NCBI RefSeq assembly: GCF_013283365.1
Contig: NZ_WBYM01000002.1
Location: 124,001 to 188,000, forward strand
Source: Marinobacterium sp. xm-d-530
GTDB taxonomy: Bacteria; Pseudomonadota; Gammaproteobacteria; Pseudomonadales; Balneatricaceae
Reading direction: 5' to 3'
DNA length: 64,000 nucleotides
Below, piece by piece: positions 8,393 through 18,418 of the stretch. Each line of letters begins with the position of its first letter. Position 1 is the stretch's first letter. The notes below the pieces were generated by a model. That model did not search any database, was not told where the DNA came from, and worked only from the letters and a program-made list of their open reading frames with translations. The position numbers and the translations under genes were made by a program.

Positions 8393-9975
8393 TAACTGCG
8401 AGACTCCTTATCGTCGTTCTCTTCAGTGATCTCTAAATCTAACTGCTCTTCGCTTGTCTCAGCAGCTGTTTCAAGGGGTAGCACATCAATCTCGCCAGCC
8501 GTCTCTTCTGATGAGACTTCCGTTAGGTCGACTGACTCATTTGCTAGAGGCTCTTCCGCCACTGGCGCGTCAACAACGGTTTCAGTTTCAGTCTCTGTCG
8601 CTTCCAATTCGGTCGACTCTGTTTCAACAGCCTCTTCCACTACAACACTGTTTGGATCAACCAGCAATTCAGCATCAGGGTGGATACAGTTCAATTTAAC
8701 ACCGGTCATCGACTCAATGTCTGGGATAAGGAACGAATCGTCTTCACAGGCAAAACAGATTGATTCACCGGTAGCGCCTGCACGGCCGGTTCGACCAATA
8801 CGGTGAACATAGTCATCCGCATCTTCAGGAAGCTGATAGTTCACAACATGGCTCACACCATCAATGTGTATACCGCGACCAGCAACGTCGGTAGCCACTA
8901 GGACTTCGATCTTGCCACTGCGGAAACCCTCTAGGGTTTTGATGCGTTTGTTCTGTGGGATCTCACCCGACATCATGGCCGCTTTGACACCGTCTTTCTC
9001 TAGACGCTCTGCCAACTTACGCGTCTCATGACGACGGTTACAGAATACGATCGCTTTCTCGACGCCATTGATACGTAAGTAGTTACGCAGCAAGTTGTAC
9101 TTCTCATCACTTGAGACAAGAAATACCGTTTGAGAAACGTTATCCGTAGTTTGATGCTCTGATTCGATCTCAATCGTGACCGGATCACGCGTCCACTGCG
9201 CCGCTAAACGCATAATCTCATCGGTAAAGGTCGCACTGTAGAGCAGTGTTTGACGCTCAGCGCCCTTACGCGGTGTTGAACGAATGATGGTACGCACATC
9301 GGGAATGAAGCCCATGCTCAACATACGATCAGCCTCATCCAGCACCAACACCTCTACGTTGTAGAGATCGATATCCTGATTTCTGACGAAGTCGATCAAG
9401 CGACCCGGTGTCGCGACCAAAATATCGACAGGCGCTTTGGCGAGTGCTGCACGCTGCACGTCATAATCCATGCCACCTACCAGCGAGACGATACTTAAAC
9501 CAGTGTATTTACATAGGCCTTCTGCATCGGCTGCAATCTGCAGAGCCAACTCTCGTGTCGGTGCAATGATCAATGCACGGGGTTCACCCTTGCGCGGTTC
9601 AACATCCAACTTGAAGTCGAGAAGATCGGTAATGATCCCGATTAGAAAAGCTGCAGTTTTACCGGTACCGGTCTGAGCCTTACCAATGATGTCACGGCCT
9701 TGAAGTGCCGGCTTAATCGTTGCCGCTTGAATCGGTGTTGCGTACTCAAAGCCAAGCTCATGAATACCACGCATCAATGAGTCTGGCAGATAGAAATCGT
9801 GGAAACGATCCTTACCCTCTTGAGGCTCTACAACAAACTGATCAAGGCTCCACTCTTGCGAGCGACGAGGTTTGTCGTCACGGCTTTTGCGGGGACGACG
9901 ACGCTGGGTGCGACGCCGCTTTTCATTTGAATCTTGATTACCTTGTTGCTGTTCAGGGTTGGTATCTGTAGTCAA
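8392..9975 (-). CDS. rhlB: DEAD-box ATP-dependent RNA helicase, RhlB-type
   Basis: 527 residues, with about 380 forming the helicase core. Motifs in order: [13 protein letters not shown] (Walker A), [25 protein letters not shown] (DEAD), SATF, and [10 protein letters not shown]. The core is flanked by a very basic N-terminus ([16 protein letters not shown]) and a ~90-residue strongly acidic C-terminal tail rich in Glu, Thr and Val. RhlB unwinds RNA, in E. coli as a degradosome partner. The start is a TTG at 9975 with a poor ribosome-binding site. RhlE or another DEAD-box paralogue cannot be fully excluded. Confidence 0.85.
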   Translation of the reverse strand: MTTDTNPEQQQGNQDSNEKRRRTQRRRPRKSRDDKPRRSQEWSLDQFVVEPQEGKDRFHDFYLPDSLMRGIHELGFEYATPIQAATIKPALQGRDIIGKAQTGTGKTAAFLIGIITDLLDFKLDVEPRKGEPRALIIAPTRELALQIAADAEGLCKYTGLSIVSLVGGMDYDVQRAALAKAPVDILVATPGRLIDFVRNQDIDLYNVEVLVLDEADRMLSMGFIPDVRTIIRSTPRKGAERQTLLYSATFTDEIMRLAAQWTRDPVTIEIESEHQTTDNVSQTVFLVSSDEKYNLLRNYLRINGVEKAIVFCNRRHETRKLAERLEKDGVKAAMMSGEIPQNKRIKTLEGFRSGKIEVLVATDVAGRGIHIDGVSHVVNYQLPEDADDYVHRIGRTGRAGATGESICFACEDDSFLIPDIESMTGVKLNCIHPDAELLVDPNSVVVEEAVETESTELEATETETETVVDAPVAEEPLANESVDLTEVSSEETAGEIDVLPLETAAETSEEQLDLEITEENDDKESRS

Positions 9976-9999
9976 AATCGGGATCTCTCAATCAATAGA

Positions 10000-12117
10000 T
10001 CATTCAAAATGGCGCGCAAAAGGAGGAAGCGCATCGATCAACTGCTGTCCATAACGACGTGTCACGACACGCCTATCAAGTAAAACAACACGACCGGAAT
10101 CATTCTCCGTACGCAGTAATCTGCCTGCCGCTTGAGTTAGTTTGATAGAGGCTGCGGGTACACTTATCTCCATGAAAGGGTTACCACCGCGGGCTTCTAT
10201 CCACTCAGCCAAGGTCGCATCCACAGGATCATCTGGAACACTAAAAGGCAACTTGGTAATGATAACATCTTTTAGGTAGTGACCGGGTAGATCTACACCC
10301 TCTGCAAACGACGCCAAACCAAAAATAACACTGGGTTCGTCACGGTCGATTCTCGCTTTGTGCTCTATCAGCATCGCTTGCTTACTGAGTTCACCTTGAA
10401 CCGTTAAACGCGACAGCAGTTTGGTATCCATTAACTCTTCGACTCGACGCATTTGGCGCCAAGAGGTAAACAGAACCAATACAGAGGTTAAATTGGGTAA
10501 CTCTCGGTTAAGCCAATCAGCAACCTCTTCGGTATGAAGATCCGCTTTTGAAGGATCGAACTTCATTTTCGGGACATGCAAAACGGCCTTATTGGCGTAG
10601 TCAAAAGGACTAGGCATTCGCAGTGCTGGCGTATCCAAAGGGAGACCCAATTGAGTAAAGAGGGAATCAAACCGCCCAAGGGCCGTTAGCGTTGCTGAGG
10701 TTAAAACCGCACCGTAACACTGATCCCAGAGCAGATCTTGAAGATGGTTTTGAGCGGAGACAGGGGCGCTGTGAAGTTCAATATCGCGACCCGCTTCAGA
10801 CTCATGACGAACCAACCACCTTGCAACTTTATCCTCTTCATTTTCAATATCTTGCGAAAAACTTCTACACAGCCACATCATCTTCTGGACACGGCTAAAC
10901 TGGGTACTTAGCGGTGGCAACCAGCGCTCCCCTACACCCTTATCGAGTGCAGACTCTTCATCTTCCATCGCCCCTTTAAGGGCATTAATAATCTTCTCTA
11001 ACTGAGGATCAACCTGTGATAAAAACTGAGCCAATTCACGTGTCAGGCTAGCCAAACTGTCGGGTACCCTGCCTTGCGGGTAGCGCAACCTGCGCTCATC
11101 CACCGGGAGTGGCAAAAACTGTTCAGAGACTAGATCGTCCAGACGCTGCAAATGCCCCTGAACCACATTGAGACTGGATTGAATACGACTGATTGGATCT
11201 TGCAAAACCAATGCAGAATCCGCTTCATCCAACAGCCCTTTTAACTGACGCTCCAGGGTTTTGAAGGCCTTTTCACTCGCTTTAACTCGCATAGAGAGCG
11301 CGAAGTGGTTAGTCGCCTTATCACCCAGATGATGCGCCTCATCAAATATGTAGATTGAATCGGCCGGTTCAGGAAGAATCGCACCACCGCCTAACGCCAA
11401 GTCAGCCAGTACAAGATCGTGGTTGACCACCAAGAGATCGGTTGTCTCAATATCGGCCCTAGCACGATAAAACGGACAGGCGTTGAAATGCGCACAGCGA
11501 CGATTAGTACACTGCATATGGTCTGAGGTAAGCGGCATCCAGGTCTCATCATCCAGGTTGCGCTCTAGCTCATCACGATCACCCTTCCAACGACCACTGG
11601 CAAACTCATCCAACAGGCCGCTGTACTCTTTGATCTGTTCAGGCCCCAAAACTTGGGCCAACTCATCTTCAAACAGGGCTGACTGTGAAAGATCCTGCTG
11701 ATTACTAAGAAGAGACTCTAATCGGCTAACACAGAGGTAGCGCCGACGCCCTTTAGCAATTTCGTACTTAAATTCAATACCGGCGTGCTCAGCCAACTCA
11801 GGAAGATCTTTTAATAAAAGCTGCTCCTGAAGCGCAACGGTAGCGGTCGAAATGATCAGCGTTTTACCTTTAGCCTGCGCTATTGGAAGTGCGGCCAGCA
11901 GGTAAGCAATGGTTTTACCGGTGCCCGTTCCAGCCTCTACGGCGACCAGATGATTTTCACCCAGACGCTGACCCGCATCGTCCGACAAGATACCACCCAA
12001 CTGCCGTGCGACCGCTGCAATCATATGCTTTTGTGCATAACGAGCCTTTAAATCGCGAGCATTTAGAAATGCGCGATAAGCTGTCTGTATGGTGGTTTGG
12101 GTCTCTTTGTTAAGCAC
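10000..12117 (-). CDS. dinG: ATP-dependent DNA helicase DinG (XPD-like, Fe-S)
   Basis: 705 residues. Walker A is in EAGTGTGKTIAYL, the DEAH box in FDEAHHLGD, and four cysteines (CVSRL, then CTNRRC and NACPF) match the 4Fe-4S cluster of DinG/XPD helicases. C-terminal motifs VLFTSWRQMR and QAAGRLLRTENDSGRVVLLDRR are present. DinG unwinds R-loops and structured DNA 5' to 3' and is SOS-induced in E. coli. The start is GTG at 12117 preceded by GGAGG. An SOS-box-like site lies 37 bp upstream in the region shared with divergent lexA. Confidence 0.93.
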   Translation of the reverse strand: MLNKETQTTIQTAYRAFLNARDLKARYAQKHMIAAVARQLGGILSDDAGQRLGENHLVAVEAGTGTGKTIAYLLAALPIAQAKGKTLIISTATVALQEQLLLKDLPELAEHAGIEFKYEIAKGRRRYLCVSRLESLLSNQQDLSQSALFEDELAQVLGPEQIKEYSGLLDEFASGRWKGDRDELERNLDDETWMPLTSDHMQCTNRRCAHFNACPFYRARADIETTDLLVVNHDLVLADLALGGGAILPEPADSIYIFDEAHHLGDKATNHFALSMRVKASEKAFKTLERQLKGLLDEADSALVLQDPISRIQSSLNVVQGHLQRLDDLVSEQFLPLPVDERRLRYPQGRVPDSLASLTRELAQFLSQVDPQLEKIINALKGAMEDEESALDKGVGERWLPPLSTQFSRVQKMMWLCRSFSQDIENEEDKVARWLVRHESEAGRDIELHSAPVSAQNHLQDLLWDQCYGAVLTSATLTALGRFDSLFTQLGLPLDTPALRMPSPFDYANKAVLHVPKMKFDPSKADLHTEEVADWLNRELPNLTSVLVLFTSWRQMRRVEELMDTKLLSRLTVQGELSKQAMLIEHKARIDRDEPSVIFGLASFAEGVDLPGHYLKDVIITKLPFSVPDDPVDATLAEWIEARGGNPFMEISVPAASIKLTQAAGRLLRTENDSGRVVLLDRRVVTRRYGQQLIDALPPFARHFE

Positions 12118-12153
12118 ATCGCCTCCGAATTAGTTGGCCATCATACAAAAATA

Positions 12154-12169
12154 CTGGATATACAAACAG
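12154..12169. promoter_or_regulatory. SOS (LexA) box 1
   Basis: CTGGATATACAAACAG fits the CTG-N10-CAG core of gammaproteobacterial LexA sites, with an AT-rich centre. It is the box nearest dinG and probably controls that gene, though its position between both start codons allows a role at lexA as well. Confidence 0.8.
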
Positions 12170-12194
12170 AAAAAACTTGACGACATTTAAAATA

Positions 12195-12210
12195 CTGTAT
12201 AAAAATACAA
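12195..12210. promoter_or_regulatory. SOS (LexA) box 2, imperfect
   Basis: CTGTATAAAAATACAA has the perfect left half CTGTATA but ends CAA instead of CAG. It overlaps a plausible lexA promoter (TTGACG at 12177, TATAAA-like -10 at 12198), where bound repressor would block RNA polymerase. Confidence 0.65.
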
Positions 12211-12213
12211 ATA

Positions 12214-12229
12214 CTGAATAAACAGACAG
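12214..12229. promoter_or_regulatory. SOS (LexA) box 3
   Basis: CTGAATAAACAGACAG fits CTG-N10-CAG and is spaced 19 bp start-to-start from box 2, like the tandem operators of E. coli lexA. It is 40 bp upstream of the lexA ATG. Confidence 0.75.
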
Positions 12230-12268
12230 TCATTTAAATTCCAATCAGTACTGTCATAGGGGGCGTTT

Positions 12269-12880
12269 ATGAAGCTTACAAATCGTCAAGAAGAGGTGCT
12301 TGATTGCATCCGTCGCCATATTGATGAAACAGGATTTCCACCTACACGCGTCGATATTGCTCGCGATCTAGGGTTTAAATCTGCCAATGCAGCAGAGGAG
12401 CACCTAAAGGCCTTAGCACGTAAAGGGGCCATTGAGATGATCCCTGGCACCTCTCGCGGTATCCGTATCGTCGGTGAAGAGGAGGAGCAGGAGGGCCTAG
12501 CGATCATCGGTCAGGTTGCCGCAGGTGAACCCATCCTCGCTGAACAACACATCGATGATTACTGCACCATCAGCTCAGACTTCTTTCGCCCAAGAGCAGA
12601 CTACCTACTCCGTGTCCGCGGCATGAGTATGAAAGACATCGGCATTATGGATGGTGATCTCTTAGCAGTTCACCAAACACGTGAAGCACGTGAGGGTCAG
12701 ATAGTCGTTGCTCGTGTCGGTGAAGACGTCACGGTAAAACGCTTCCACCGCGATGGTCACATGGTCTACTTGATAGCAGAAAACGAAGAGTTCGACCCGA
12801 TTAAAGTTGATCTTCGTGAAGAGCAGTTAACCATCGAAGGCTTGGGTGTTGGCGTGATTCGTCAACAGAATGACTTTTAA
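12269..12880 (+). CDS. lexA: LexA repressor
   Basis: 203 residues. The N-terminal winged helix-turn-helix ([16 protein letters not shown] ... [12 protein letters not shown]) binds SOS boxes. The C-terminal S24 peptidase-like domain has the Ala85-Gly86 autocleavage bond (QVAAGEP), nucleophile Ser120 and general base Lys157, each one residue on from E. coli. RecA filaments trigger self-cleavage. The ATG has an AGGGGG ribosome-binding site; sulA follows 5-11 bp downstream. Three SOS-box-like sites upstream indicate autoregulation. Confidence 0.98.
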   Translation: MKLTNRQEEVLDCIRRHIDETGFPPTRVDIARDLGFKSANAAEEHLKALARKGAIEMIPGTSRGIRIVGEEEEQEGLAIIGQVAAGEPILAEQHIDDYCTISSDFFRPRADYLLRVRGMSMKDIGIMDGDLLAVHQTREAREGQIVVARVGEDVTVKRFHRDGHMVYLIAENEEFDPIKVDLREEQLTIEGLGVGVIRQQNDF

Positions 12881-12891
12881 AGGTAATGACC

Positions 12892-13296
12892 ATGCTTGCT
12901 TACAATCAATTTGCACAGAATGATGCGAGTCTTAAACCACTGGTTTTGACTGAGCTGGTTCAGCATACCTCACAGGTAAATTTGAACACCATGCTTATGC
13001 CGATGCTTGCCGCATTAAGTCAAAAAGAGAGCTGGCTAGTTATGTTAGAGCCGCCAAAATCATTAACTAAGCAGGTGCTAGCGGATGCAGGCGTCGACCT
13101 TAAGAAAGTGTGGATACTTCGTCGTGATAAGCGCCATGGTTTAGACAAACTGGCTCAGCGCGCACTGCAAGCGGGAACCTGTCACACACTGATCTGCTGG
13201 CACAATGACCCTGCCGATGACGCGTTAGTCAGCCAACTGAAACGCACTCAGATCTGTAGCGACACTGAGTGTCTATTGGTACGTAAAAAAATTTAG
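12892..13296 (+). CDS. sulA: SOS cell-division inhibitor SulA-like
   Basis: 134 residues from ATG 12892; an ATG at 12886 would add two, but AAAGG is better spaced for 12892. The core SWLVMLEPPKSLTKQVLADAG and VWILRRDKRHGLDKLAQRAL resembles the SulA/RecA-like fold that caps FtsZ and halts division during SOS. Placement directly after lexA is the usual arrangement in Pseudomonas and relatives. Sequence similarity in this family is low, so the assignment leans on context. Confidence 0.85.
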   Translation: MLAYNQFAQNDASLKPLVLTELVQHTSQVNLNTMLMPMLAALSQKESWLVMLEPPKSLTKQVLADAGVDLKKVWILRRDKRHGLDKLAQRALQAGTCHTLICWHNDPADDALVSQLKRTQICSDTECLLVRKKI

Positions 13297-13332
13297 CCTC
13301 CCCCTTTGCTGCGTTGTAGCAAAGACCCCCAT

Positions 13333-13357
13333 AGCCGCTCTTTGAGCGGCTTTTTTA
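13333..13357 (+). terminator. Intrinsic terminator after lexA-sulA
   Basis: AGCCGCTC-TTT-GAGCGGCT is a perfect 8-bp stem followed by a T-run, 37 bp after the sulA stop. Confidence 0.92.
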
Positions 13358-13425
13358 TTTAGCTTGAATCAGACCCAGAACCATCATAGGCTCAATAGAG
13401 GAGTACCACTTACAAGGAGAACAGT

Positions 13426-13893
13426 GTGGGATCGCACAAGCCAAATCAGCAGCCGTATCAGTTAACCGACTTTCCTATCCAAACATTCGATAAGATCCGT
13501 TATGCCGATACCGATCGTCAGGGCCACGTGAATAATGCCGCATTCAGTACCTACCTAGAGACGGGCCGTGTCGAATTTCTCTACGATCCAAAAGACCCAC
13601 TGGCCAATGACAATTGCGAATTTGTCATTGCCAGTCTGCATTTGAACTTTCTAGGTGAGATCACTTGGCCAGGACGTCTGGATATTGGCACCGGTGTAAC
13701 TCGCGTGGGTACCAGCTCATTTGGACTCTACCAGGTGCTATTCCAAGATGATGTCTGTGTCGCGACGGCTGAGACGACCATAGTTCAGATGGATGTGAGC
13801 AGTCGAAAATCAGCCCCACTAGGGGATGCTACAAGACACTATCTAAATGATCATCTCTTTGTGAAGGGTGTTGAAACGAAAGGAATGAACTGA
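13426..13893 (+). CDS. Acyl-CoA thioesterase, YbgC/FadM hotdog family
   Basis: 155 residues with the family motif Y-A-D-T-D-R-Q-G-H-V-N-N (26-37) carrying the catalytic aspartate, and a long hotdog helix. Members hydrolyse acyl-CoA or hydroxybenzoyl-CoA thioesters in the cytoplasm. The start is GTG 13426 with AAGGAG eight bases upstream; the overlapping GTG at 13424 is out of frame. It is a single gene, convergent with the DUF6586 gene. Substrate cannot be inferred. Confidence 0.88.
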   Translation: MGSHKPNQQPYQLTDFPIQTFDKIRYADTDRQGHVNNAAFSTYLETGRVEFLYDPKDPLANDNCEFVIASLHLNFLGEITWPGRLDIGTGVTRVGTSSFGLYQVLFQDDVCVATAETTIVQMDVSSRKSAPLGDATRHYLNDHLFVKGVETKGMN

Positions 13894-13895
13894 GC

Positions 13896-14405
13896 TTACC
13901 ACTCTTGCGCGTTAGAGCGATGCCTCAGGATCATCGCTCGTAACTGCTCATACCAACCCTGCAACTGAGTCTCAAGTTGCTCCTCAAGGCTCGCTTCTTT
14001 CGCTAAATCTATAATTGCTATGTCAGATTGGCTAGCGCTCTCTTGCGAGGGAGGTAGGGGTTTATGAATAGCTTTGATGGCACTGATCAACTTAGACAAC
14101 CAACTACCGGAATCCTGACAGAGCAGCTCCATCTCATCCAACTCACTGGAATGGATTCCCTGTTGCTTAAAAGCCTTGCTCAATTCAGAGGGTGTCGACT
14201 GGGTCAGCAGGACACGCTCACGTTCAGCCAACTCATTAAGATAGGCTTTATAGGCGCTGTCTAAATGAAACAGCGCAGCCTCTTGCAGGCCACGAAGCTT
14301 CATACGATTGGTCGATTCACCGGTCAACTCAGTGTTGATACCCACCAGCGCATATTGTGCAAACGCGAGTGTTTGATTCACACGCTGGGAGTATAGGTCA
14401 GCCAT
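13896..14405 (-). CDS. DUF6586 family protein
   Basis: 169 residues, helical and soluble, beginning [20 protein letters not shown]. The same kind of protein sits between sulA and topA in Pseudomonas (PA3010-like). Its ATG overlaps the topA stop by one base (TAATG), so translation is probably coupled to topA. Function unknown. Confidence 0.75.
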   Translation of the reverse strand: MADLYSQRVNQTLAFAQYALVGINTELTGESTNRMKLRGLQEAALFHLDSAYKAYLNELAERERVLLTQSTPSELSKAFKQQGIHSSELDEMELLCQDSGSWLSKLISAIKAIHKPLPPSQESASQSDIAIIDLAKEASLEEQLETQLQGWYEQLRAMILRHRSNAQEW

Positions 14406-17044
14406 TAACGCTTCTTAGCTTTGGCTGCTTCAATTTGCCACATACCATTGGTGAAGTAAGCTCTCCAACCAGTCGCCTTACCGTCAACTTCCGTCATAAG
14501 GTACTGCTCTTTGGTTTTGCGGCTGTAACGTATTTGAGCGGGGTTACCCTGCTCATCTTGCTGAGGCCCTTCCATTAAGAAGTGATATTTAGGGTCAATC
14601 GCATTTTTATGTGGAATCAACTCTTTGACCAGAGGTGCACGGGTCTCACGATTACGTGGGAATTGGCTTGCTGCCAGGAATAGACCACTGGCTCCATCAC
14701 GCAGGATGTAGGTATCGTCAACCTTCTGACACTTAAGCTCCGGCATCGGAACTGGATCCATCTTAGGCGGAGCCACTTCACCATTCTTGAGCAGCTTACG
14801 TGTGTTTTTACACTCTGAGTTGGTACAACCAAAGAACTTACCGAAACGGCCCGTTTTAAGGTGCATCTCAGCGCTACACTTATCACACTCGACTACAGGG
14901 CCTTCATAGCCCTTGATACGGTAGTTACCCTCTTCGACCTCAAAGCCGTCACAATCTGGGTTGTTACCACAGATGTGTAACTTGCGCTTCTCATCGATCA
15001 AGTAGGAGTCCATAGAGGAGCCACATTTACCACAACGGTGCTTCTCTAGAAGCAGACGTGACTCTGCCTCATCGTCTGCATCCACTGCGACAACCTCATC
15101 ACCAGGAATCAGGTTGATGGTCGTTTTACAACGCTCTTTAGGTGGCAAAGCATAACCAGAGCAACCCAAGAAGACGCCCGTCGTTGCCGTACGAATCATC
15201 ATTGGGCGCTGACATGCTGGACAGCTGATATCGGTCTCGGTTGGATCATTGGCACGCATGCCACCATCCGCTGATTGAGCCGCTTCCAGTTCGCCTTCAA
15301 ACTGTGTGTAGAAGTTGTTAAGAAGATCCTTCCAGTTGATGTCACCATCTGCCACATCATCCAGCTTCTCTTCCATACGCGCGGTAAAGCTGAAGTCCAT
15401 AAGGTCTGGGAAACTTTCAGCCAGACGATCCGTAACGATATCGCCCATTTTTTGTGCATAGAAGCGACGGTTTTGAACTTCGACGTAACCACGATCTTGA
15501 ATTGTCGAGATAATCGCTGCGTAGGTGGACGGACGACCAATACCGCGCTTCTCAAGCTCTTTAACCAAACTCGCTTCTGTGTAGCGCGGTGCCGGTTTCG
15601 TAAAGTGCTGGCTAGGGTCCAAGGCTTTAAGTGTTAGTGATTCACCCACCTGCATGTCAGGTAGGATCTGATCTTCATCCGATTTACCGCGGAAGTTCAT
15701 CACACGGGTGTAACCGTCGAACTGCAAGACACGACCTTTAGTGGTCAGCTCATAGGCACCCGCTTTCACTGTGACACGGGTACTTAGGTAACGAGCGGGT
15801 GTCATTTGACAGGCTAGGAATTGGTTACGAATCAGGTCGTAGAGTCGAACTGCGTCGGCATCGACACCGTTCAATGAGTCAGAGGTAACATTGACATCAG
15901 ATGGACGGATCGCCTCGTGCGCCTCTTGTGCGCCCTCTTTAGAGCTATAACGAATCGGCTGAGGTGGCAGGTATTCACCACCAAACTGAGAACCAATAAA
16001 CTCTCGTGCCGCTTCAACCGCCTCGTTACTCAAGTTGGTCGAGTCGGTACGCATGTAGGTAATGTAACCCGCTTCATAGAGACGCTGAGCGAGCATCATG
16101 GTCTTCTTAACACCGAAGCCTAGACGGGTGCTGGCGGCCTGTTGCAAGGTAGAGGTGATAAACGGCGCAGAGGGCTTGCTACTGGTTGGACGATCTTCAC
16201 GATTAACAACCTCATAAGAGGCACTTTGCAGCGCTTTGACTGCAGCCATCGCCTGATCTTCATTGGTCGGTTTAAATGCCGCACCGGCCTGTTTAACGAC
16301 CTCTAGACGAACCGCCTTATCACCTTGGGTCTGCGCATCCGCATGCAACTCCCAATACTCATCTGGAATAAAGGCACGAATTTCACGTTCACGTTCAACG
16401 ACCAGGCGTACTGCAACGGATTGAACACGACCCGCCGACAGACCACGAGCGACCTTCTCCCAAAGAAGTGGAGAGACCATATAACCAACAACGCGGTCAA
16501 GAAAACGGCGCGCTTGCTGCGCATTAACACGATTTAGGTCTAGATCGCTCGGTTTTTCGAACGCTTCATTGATCGCTTTCTTGGTAATCTCGTTAAAGAC
16601 AACACGACGGTAGCGTGAATCGTCACCGCCAATCGCTTCGCGAAGGTGCCATGCAATGGCCTCCCCTTCACGGTCCAAATCGGTTGCGAGATAGATCTGA
16701 TCAGCGCTCTTAGCCAGTTTGCGCAGTTCATCAACGACCTTCTCTTTACCGGGAAGGATCTCATAATGAGCTGCCCAATCCTTGTTGGGATCAATCCCCA
16801 TACGGGCAATAAGCTGCTCTTTCTGTTTGCGCTTTTTATGCTCAACCTTCTGCTCTGGCGAGAGTTTGCGTGTCAAAGCAGCCTGTTTAGCGCGCTCTTT
16901 AGGATCAGACTTCTGGGCACTACCACTGGTCGGCAGATCACGGATGTGACCAACGCTGGACTTAACCACGTACTGGTTACCAAGATACTTATTGATCGTC
17001 TTGGCCTTGGCTGGTGACTCCACAATTACCAGGGTTTTACCCAT
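14405..17044 (-). CDS. topA: DNA topoisomerase I (type IA)
   Basis: 879 residues. It relaxes negative supercoils by cutting one strand. The N-terminal Toprim domain ([28 protein letters not shown]) precedes the catalytic Tyr in [10 protein letters not shown], then several C-terminal zinc-ribbon modules with paired cysteines ([22 protein letters not shown]) and a final basic tail. Length is normal for the gammaproteobacterial enzyme. It heads a minus-strand unit with the DUF6586 gene and has about 157 bp of non-coding DNA upstream. Confidence 0.98.
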   Translation of the reverse strand: MGKTLVIVESPAKAKTINKYLGNQYVVKSSVGHIRDLPTSGSAQKSDPKERAKQAALTRKLSPEQKVEHKKRKQKEQLIARMGIDPNKDWAAHYEILPGKEKVVDELRKLAKSADQIYLATDLDREGEAIAWHLREAIGGDDSRYRRVVFNEITKKAINEAFEKPSDLDLNRVNAQQARRFLDRVVGYMVSPLLWEKVARGLSAGRVQSVAVRLVVEREREIRAFIPDEYWELHADAQTQGDKAVRLEVVKQAGAAFKPTNEDQAMAAVKALQSASYEVVNREDRPTSSKPSAPFITSTLQQAASTRLGFGVKKTMMLAQRLYEAGYITYMRTDSTNLSNEAVEAAREFIGSQFGGEYLPPQPIRYSSKEGAQEAHEAIRPSDVNVTSDSLNGVDADAVRLYDLIRNQFLACQMTPARYLSTRVTVKAGAYELTTKGRVLQFDGYTRVMNFRGKSDEDQILPDMQVGESLTLKALDPSQHFTKPAPRYTEASLVKELEKRGIGRPSTYAAIISTIQDRGYVEVQNRRFYAQKMGDIVTDRLAESFPDLMDFSFTARMEEKLDDVADGDINWKDLLNNFYTQFEGELEAAQSADGGMRANDPTETDISCPACQRPMMIRTATTGVFLGCSGYALPPKERCKTTINLIPGDEVVAVDADDEAESRLLLEKHRCGKCGSSMDSYLIDEKRKLHICGNNPDCDGFEVEEGNYRIKGYEGPVVECDKCSAEMHLKTGRFGKFFGCTNSECKNTRKLLKNGEVAPPKMDPVPMPELKCQKVDDTYILRDGASGLFLAASQFPRNRETRAPLVKELIPHKNAIDPKYHFLMEGPQQDEQGNPAQIRYSRKTKEQYLMTEVDGKATGWRAYFTNGMWQIEAAKAKKR

Positions 17045-17201
17045 CTTTATCTACCTATTCAAAACTCTGTCTATTTTTACAAATACGTGGAAACTGACTT
17101 CAGCGTCAAGTGAGCATTGCAAAAAATTTATCGGCGCAACAATACAGCGCTAAAAAATAAATGCAAATAAACGCCTTAATAATAAGTGCTAAGAGAGCTG
17201 T

Positions 17202-17417
17202 TTAGATCAGTGAAAATCGATCAACCTCTTCCCCAGACTCTAAACGCACTTTTTCAACAAACATCTCATAGGGACGCACCCAGAGATCGAAGTTGCCATA
17301 GAGTGTTCGATAGACCACCATCAACTCTTCTGTCTCTGAGTGTCTGGCGGTTCCAATCACTTCGTAGTCATTGCCTTTATAGTGTCTGTAAATCCCTGGG
17401 GTTAACTCGCCGCTCAT
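17202..17417 (-). CDS. DUF1653 family protein
   Basis: 71 residues, small beta-rich protein with GIYRHYKGNDYEVIGTARHSETEE and VVYRTLYG, typical of DUF1653. Function is not known. Its ATG overlaps the stop of the upstream membrane-anchored gene by one base, so both are likely made together. DUF1653 also neighbours topA in Pseudomonas. Confidence 0.85.
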   Translation of the reverse strand: MSGELTPGIYRHYKGNDYEVIGTARHSETEELMVVYRTLYGNFDLWVRPYEMFVEKVRLESGEEVDRFSLI

Positions 17418-17923
17418 TAAATCATCTCCGTTAACAGTTGATTGGCCTTTTCACCTAGCTCATCCAGTGCGCCAGCCCGATCGGGTTCGCGCCAATAGAG
17501 CGTCAGGTGAATGGCGGTTGATTCAACCGCAACGACCTCTTCAGGCAACTGATCAAGCCAATCACTGAGCGCTTTCAGCTTAGTAGGACTCAAAGATCTT
17601 TCACCCTTTGCCCAGGACCAGCCCTCAGGAAGGCCATCAGCGGCCATGGCGTCGACTCGAGCCACCATCCACTCAACCCACTGCTCTTTTGCTGATCGAT
17701 CCAATTTGCCACGCAGCATACGGTAAGCCGCCATATTGATAATTTCTGACTCCATCTCGCCCTTGGCTCTGGGTATCTCTAGACGCGATAGCTGCACCTG
17801 AAAACCGAGCTTGCGTGCCTCTAGTCTGAGCTTAGATTGGAAGCGCTGACGAGGACTTGGCATGACCCACATCATAGAACCGATCAAAGAGAGCATGATC
17901 AGAACAATAATTGCCCACTTCAT
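17417..17923 (-). CDS. Conserved hypothetical protein with N-terminal membrane anchor
   Basis: 168 residues. A single hydrophobic segment (about 3-20, IIVLIMLSLIGSMMWVM) is followed by a soluble domain beginning with basic residues, suggesting an inner-membrane anchor; a YajC-like relationship is possible but not demonstrable. It is coupled by a 1-base overlap to the DUF1653 gene. No catalytic motif is visible. Confidence 0.65.
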   Translation of the reverse strand: MKWAIIVLIMLSLIGSMMWVMPSPRQRFQSKLRLEARKLGFQVQLSRLEIPRAKGEMESEIINMAAYRMLRGKLDRSAKEQWVEWMVARVDAMAADGLPEGWSWAKGERSLSPTKLKALSDWLDQLPEEVVAVESTAIHLTLYWREPDRAGALDELGEKANQLLTEMI

Positions 17924-17983
17924 ATGTTAAAAACCTTCTTGTCTGCTATTAATAGTAGTAGGGACTAAACAGGGAGAATCACC

Positions 17984-18418
17984 ATGAGTCACTACAATCG
18001 TATTCTTGTTGCCATCGACCTTTCTGAAGAGTCTGGTGTTGTGCTTGAAAGAGCCAAACTGCTAGCCGAACAGAATCAAGCTGAGCTCAATCTGATTCAT
18101 GTGGTCGAGATTGTCAGCTACGCCTATGGCGGTGAGATCCCTGTCGACATTGCCGACATCCAAACTCAAATTGAGAACCACGCCGAGTCTAAACTGAGCG
18201 CCCTTGCCACCAGCCTTGGCTACCCTATTAATAAAGCGATTGTCGCAACGGGCAACACTGGTTCAGAGATTCATGCCGTCGCGAAAGATCTTAAAACTGA
18301 TCTCATCGTGATTGGCTCTCACGGTCGCCATGGTCTATCGCTGTTACTTGGGTCCACCTCCAATGGCGTTCTGCACGGCGCAGAGTGCGATATTCTGGCC
18401 GTACGATTGGGGCATTAA
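17984..18418 (+). CDS. Universal stress protein, UspA family
   Basis: 144 residues, one Usp domain. It starts YNRILVAIDLSEES and carries the ATP-binding signature near the C-terminus, GSHGRHGLSLLLGSTSNGVL (G-2x-G-9x-G-S/T type). Such proteins help survival under starvation and oxidative stress. A GGGAG ribosome-binding site precedes the ATG. The end overlaps the convergent uup gene by 4 bp. Confidence 0.92.
   Translation: MSHYNRILVAIDLSEESGVVLERAKLLAEQNQAELNLIHVVEIVSYAYGGEIPVDIADIQTQIENHAESKLSALATSLGYPINKAIVATGNTGSEIHAVAKDLKTDLIVIGSHGRHGLSLLLGSTSNGVLHGAECDILAVRLGH

Noticed and set aside
8426-8806. 126-codon plus-strand ORF opposite the helicase tail
   Set aside because: It is the Ser/Thr/Val-rich antisense of the acidic repeat-like tail, with no independent support.
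16646-17017. Long plus-strand ORF opposite topA
   Set aside because: Antisense shadow of the conserved Toprim-encoding region, without a family match or ribosome-binding site.
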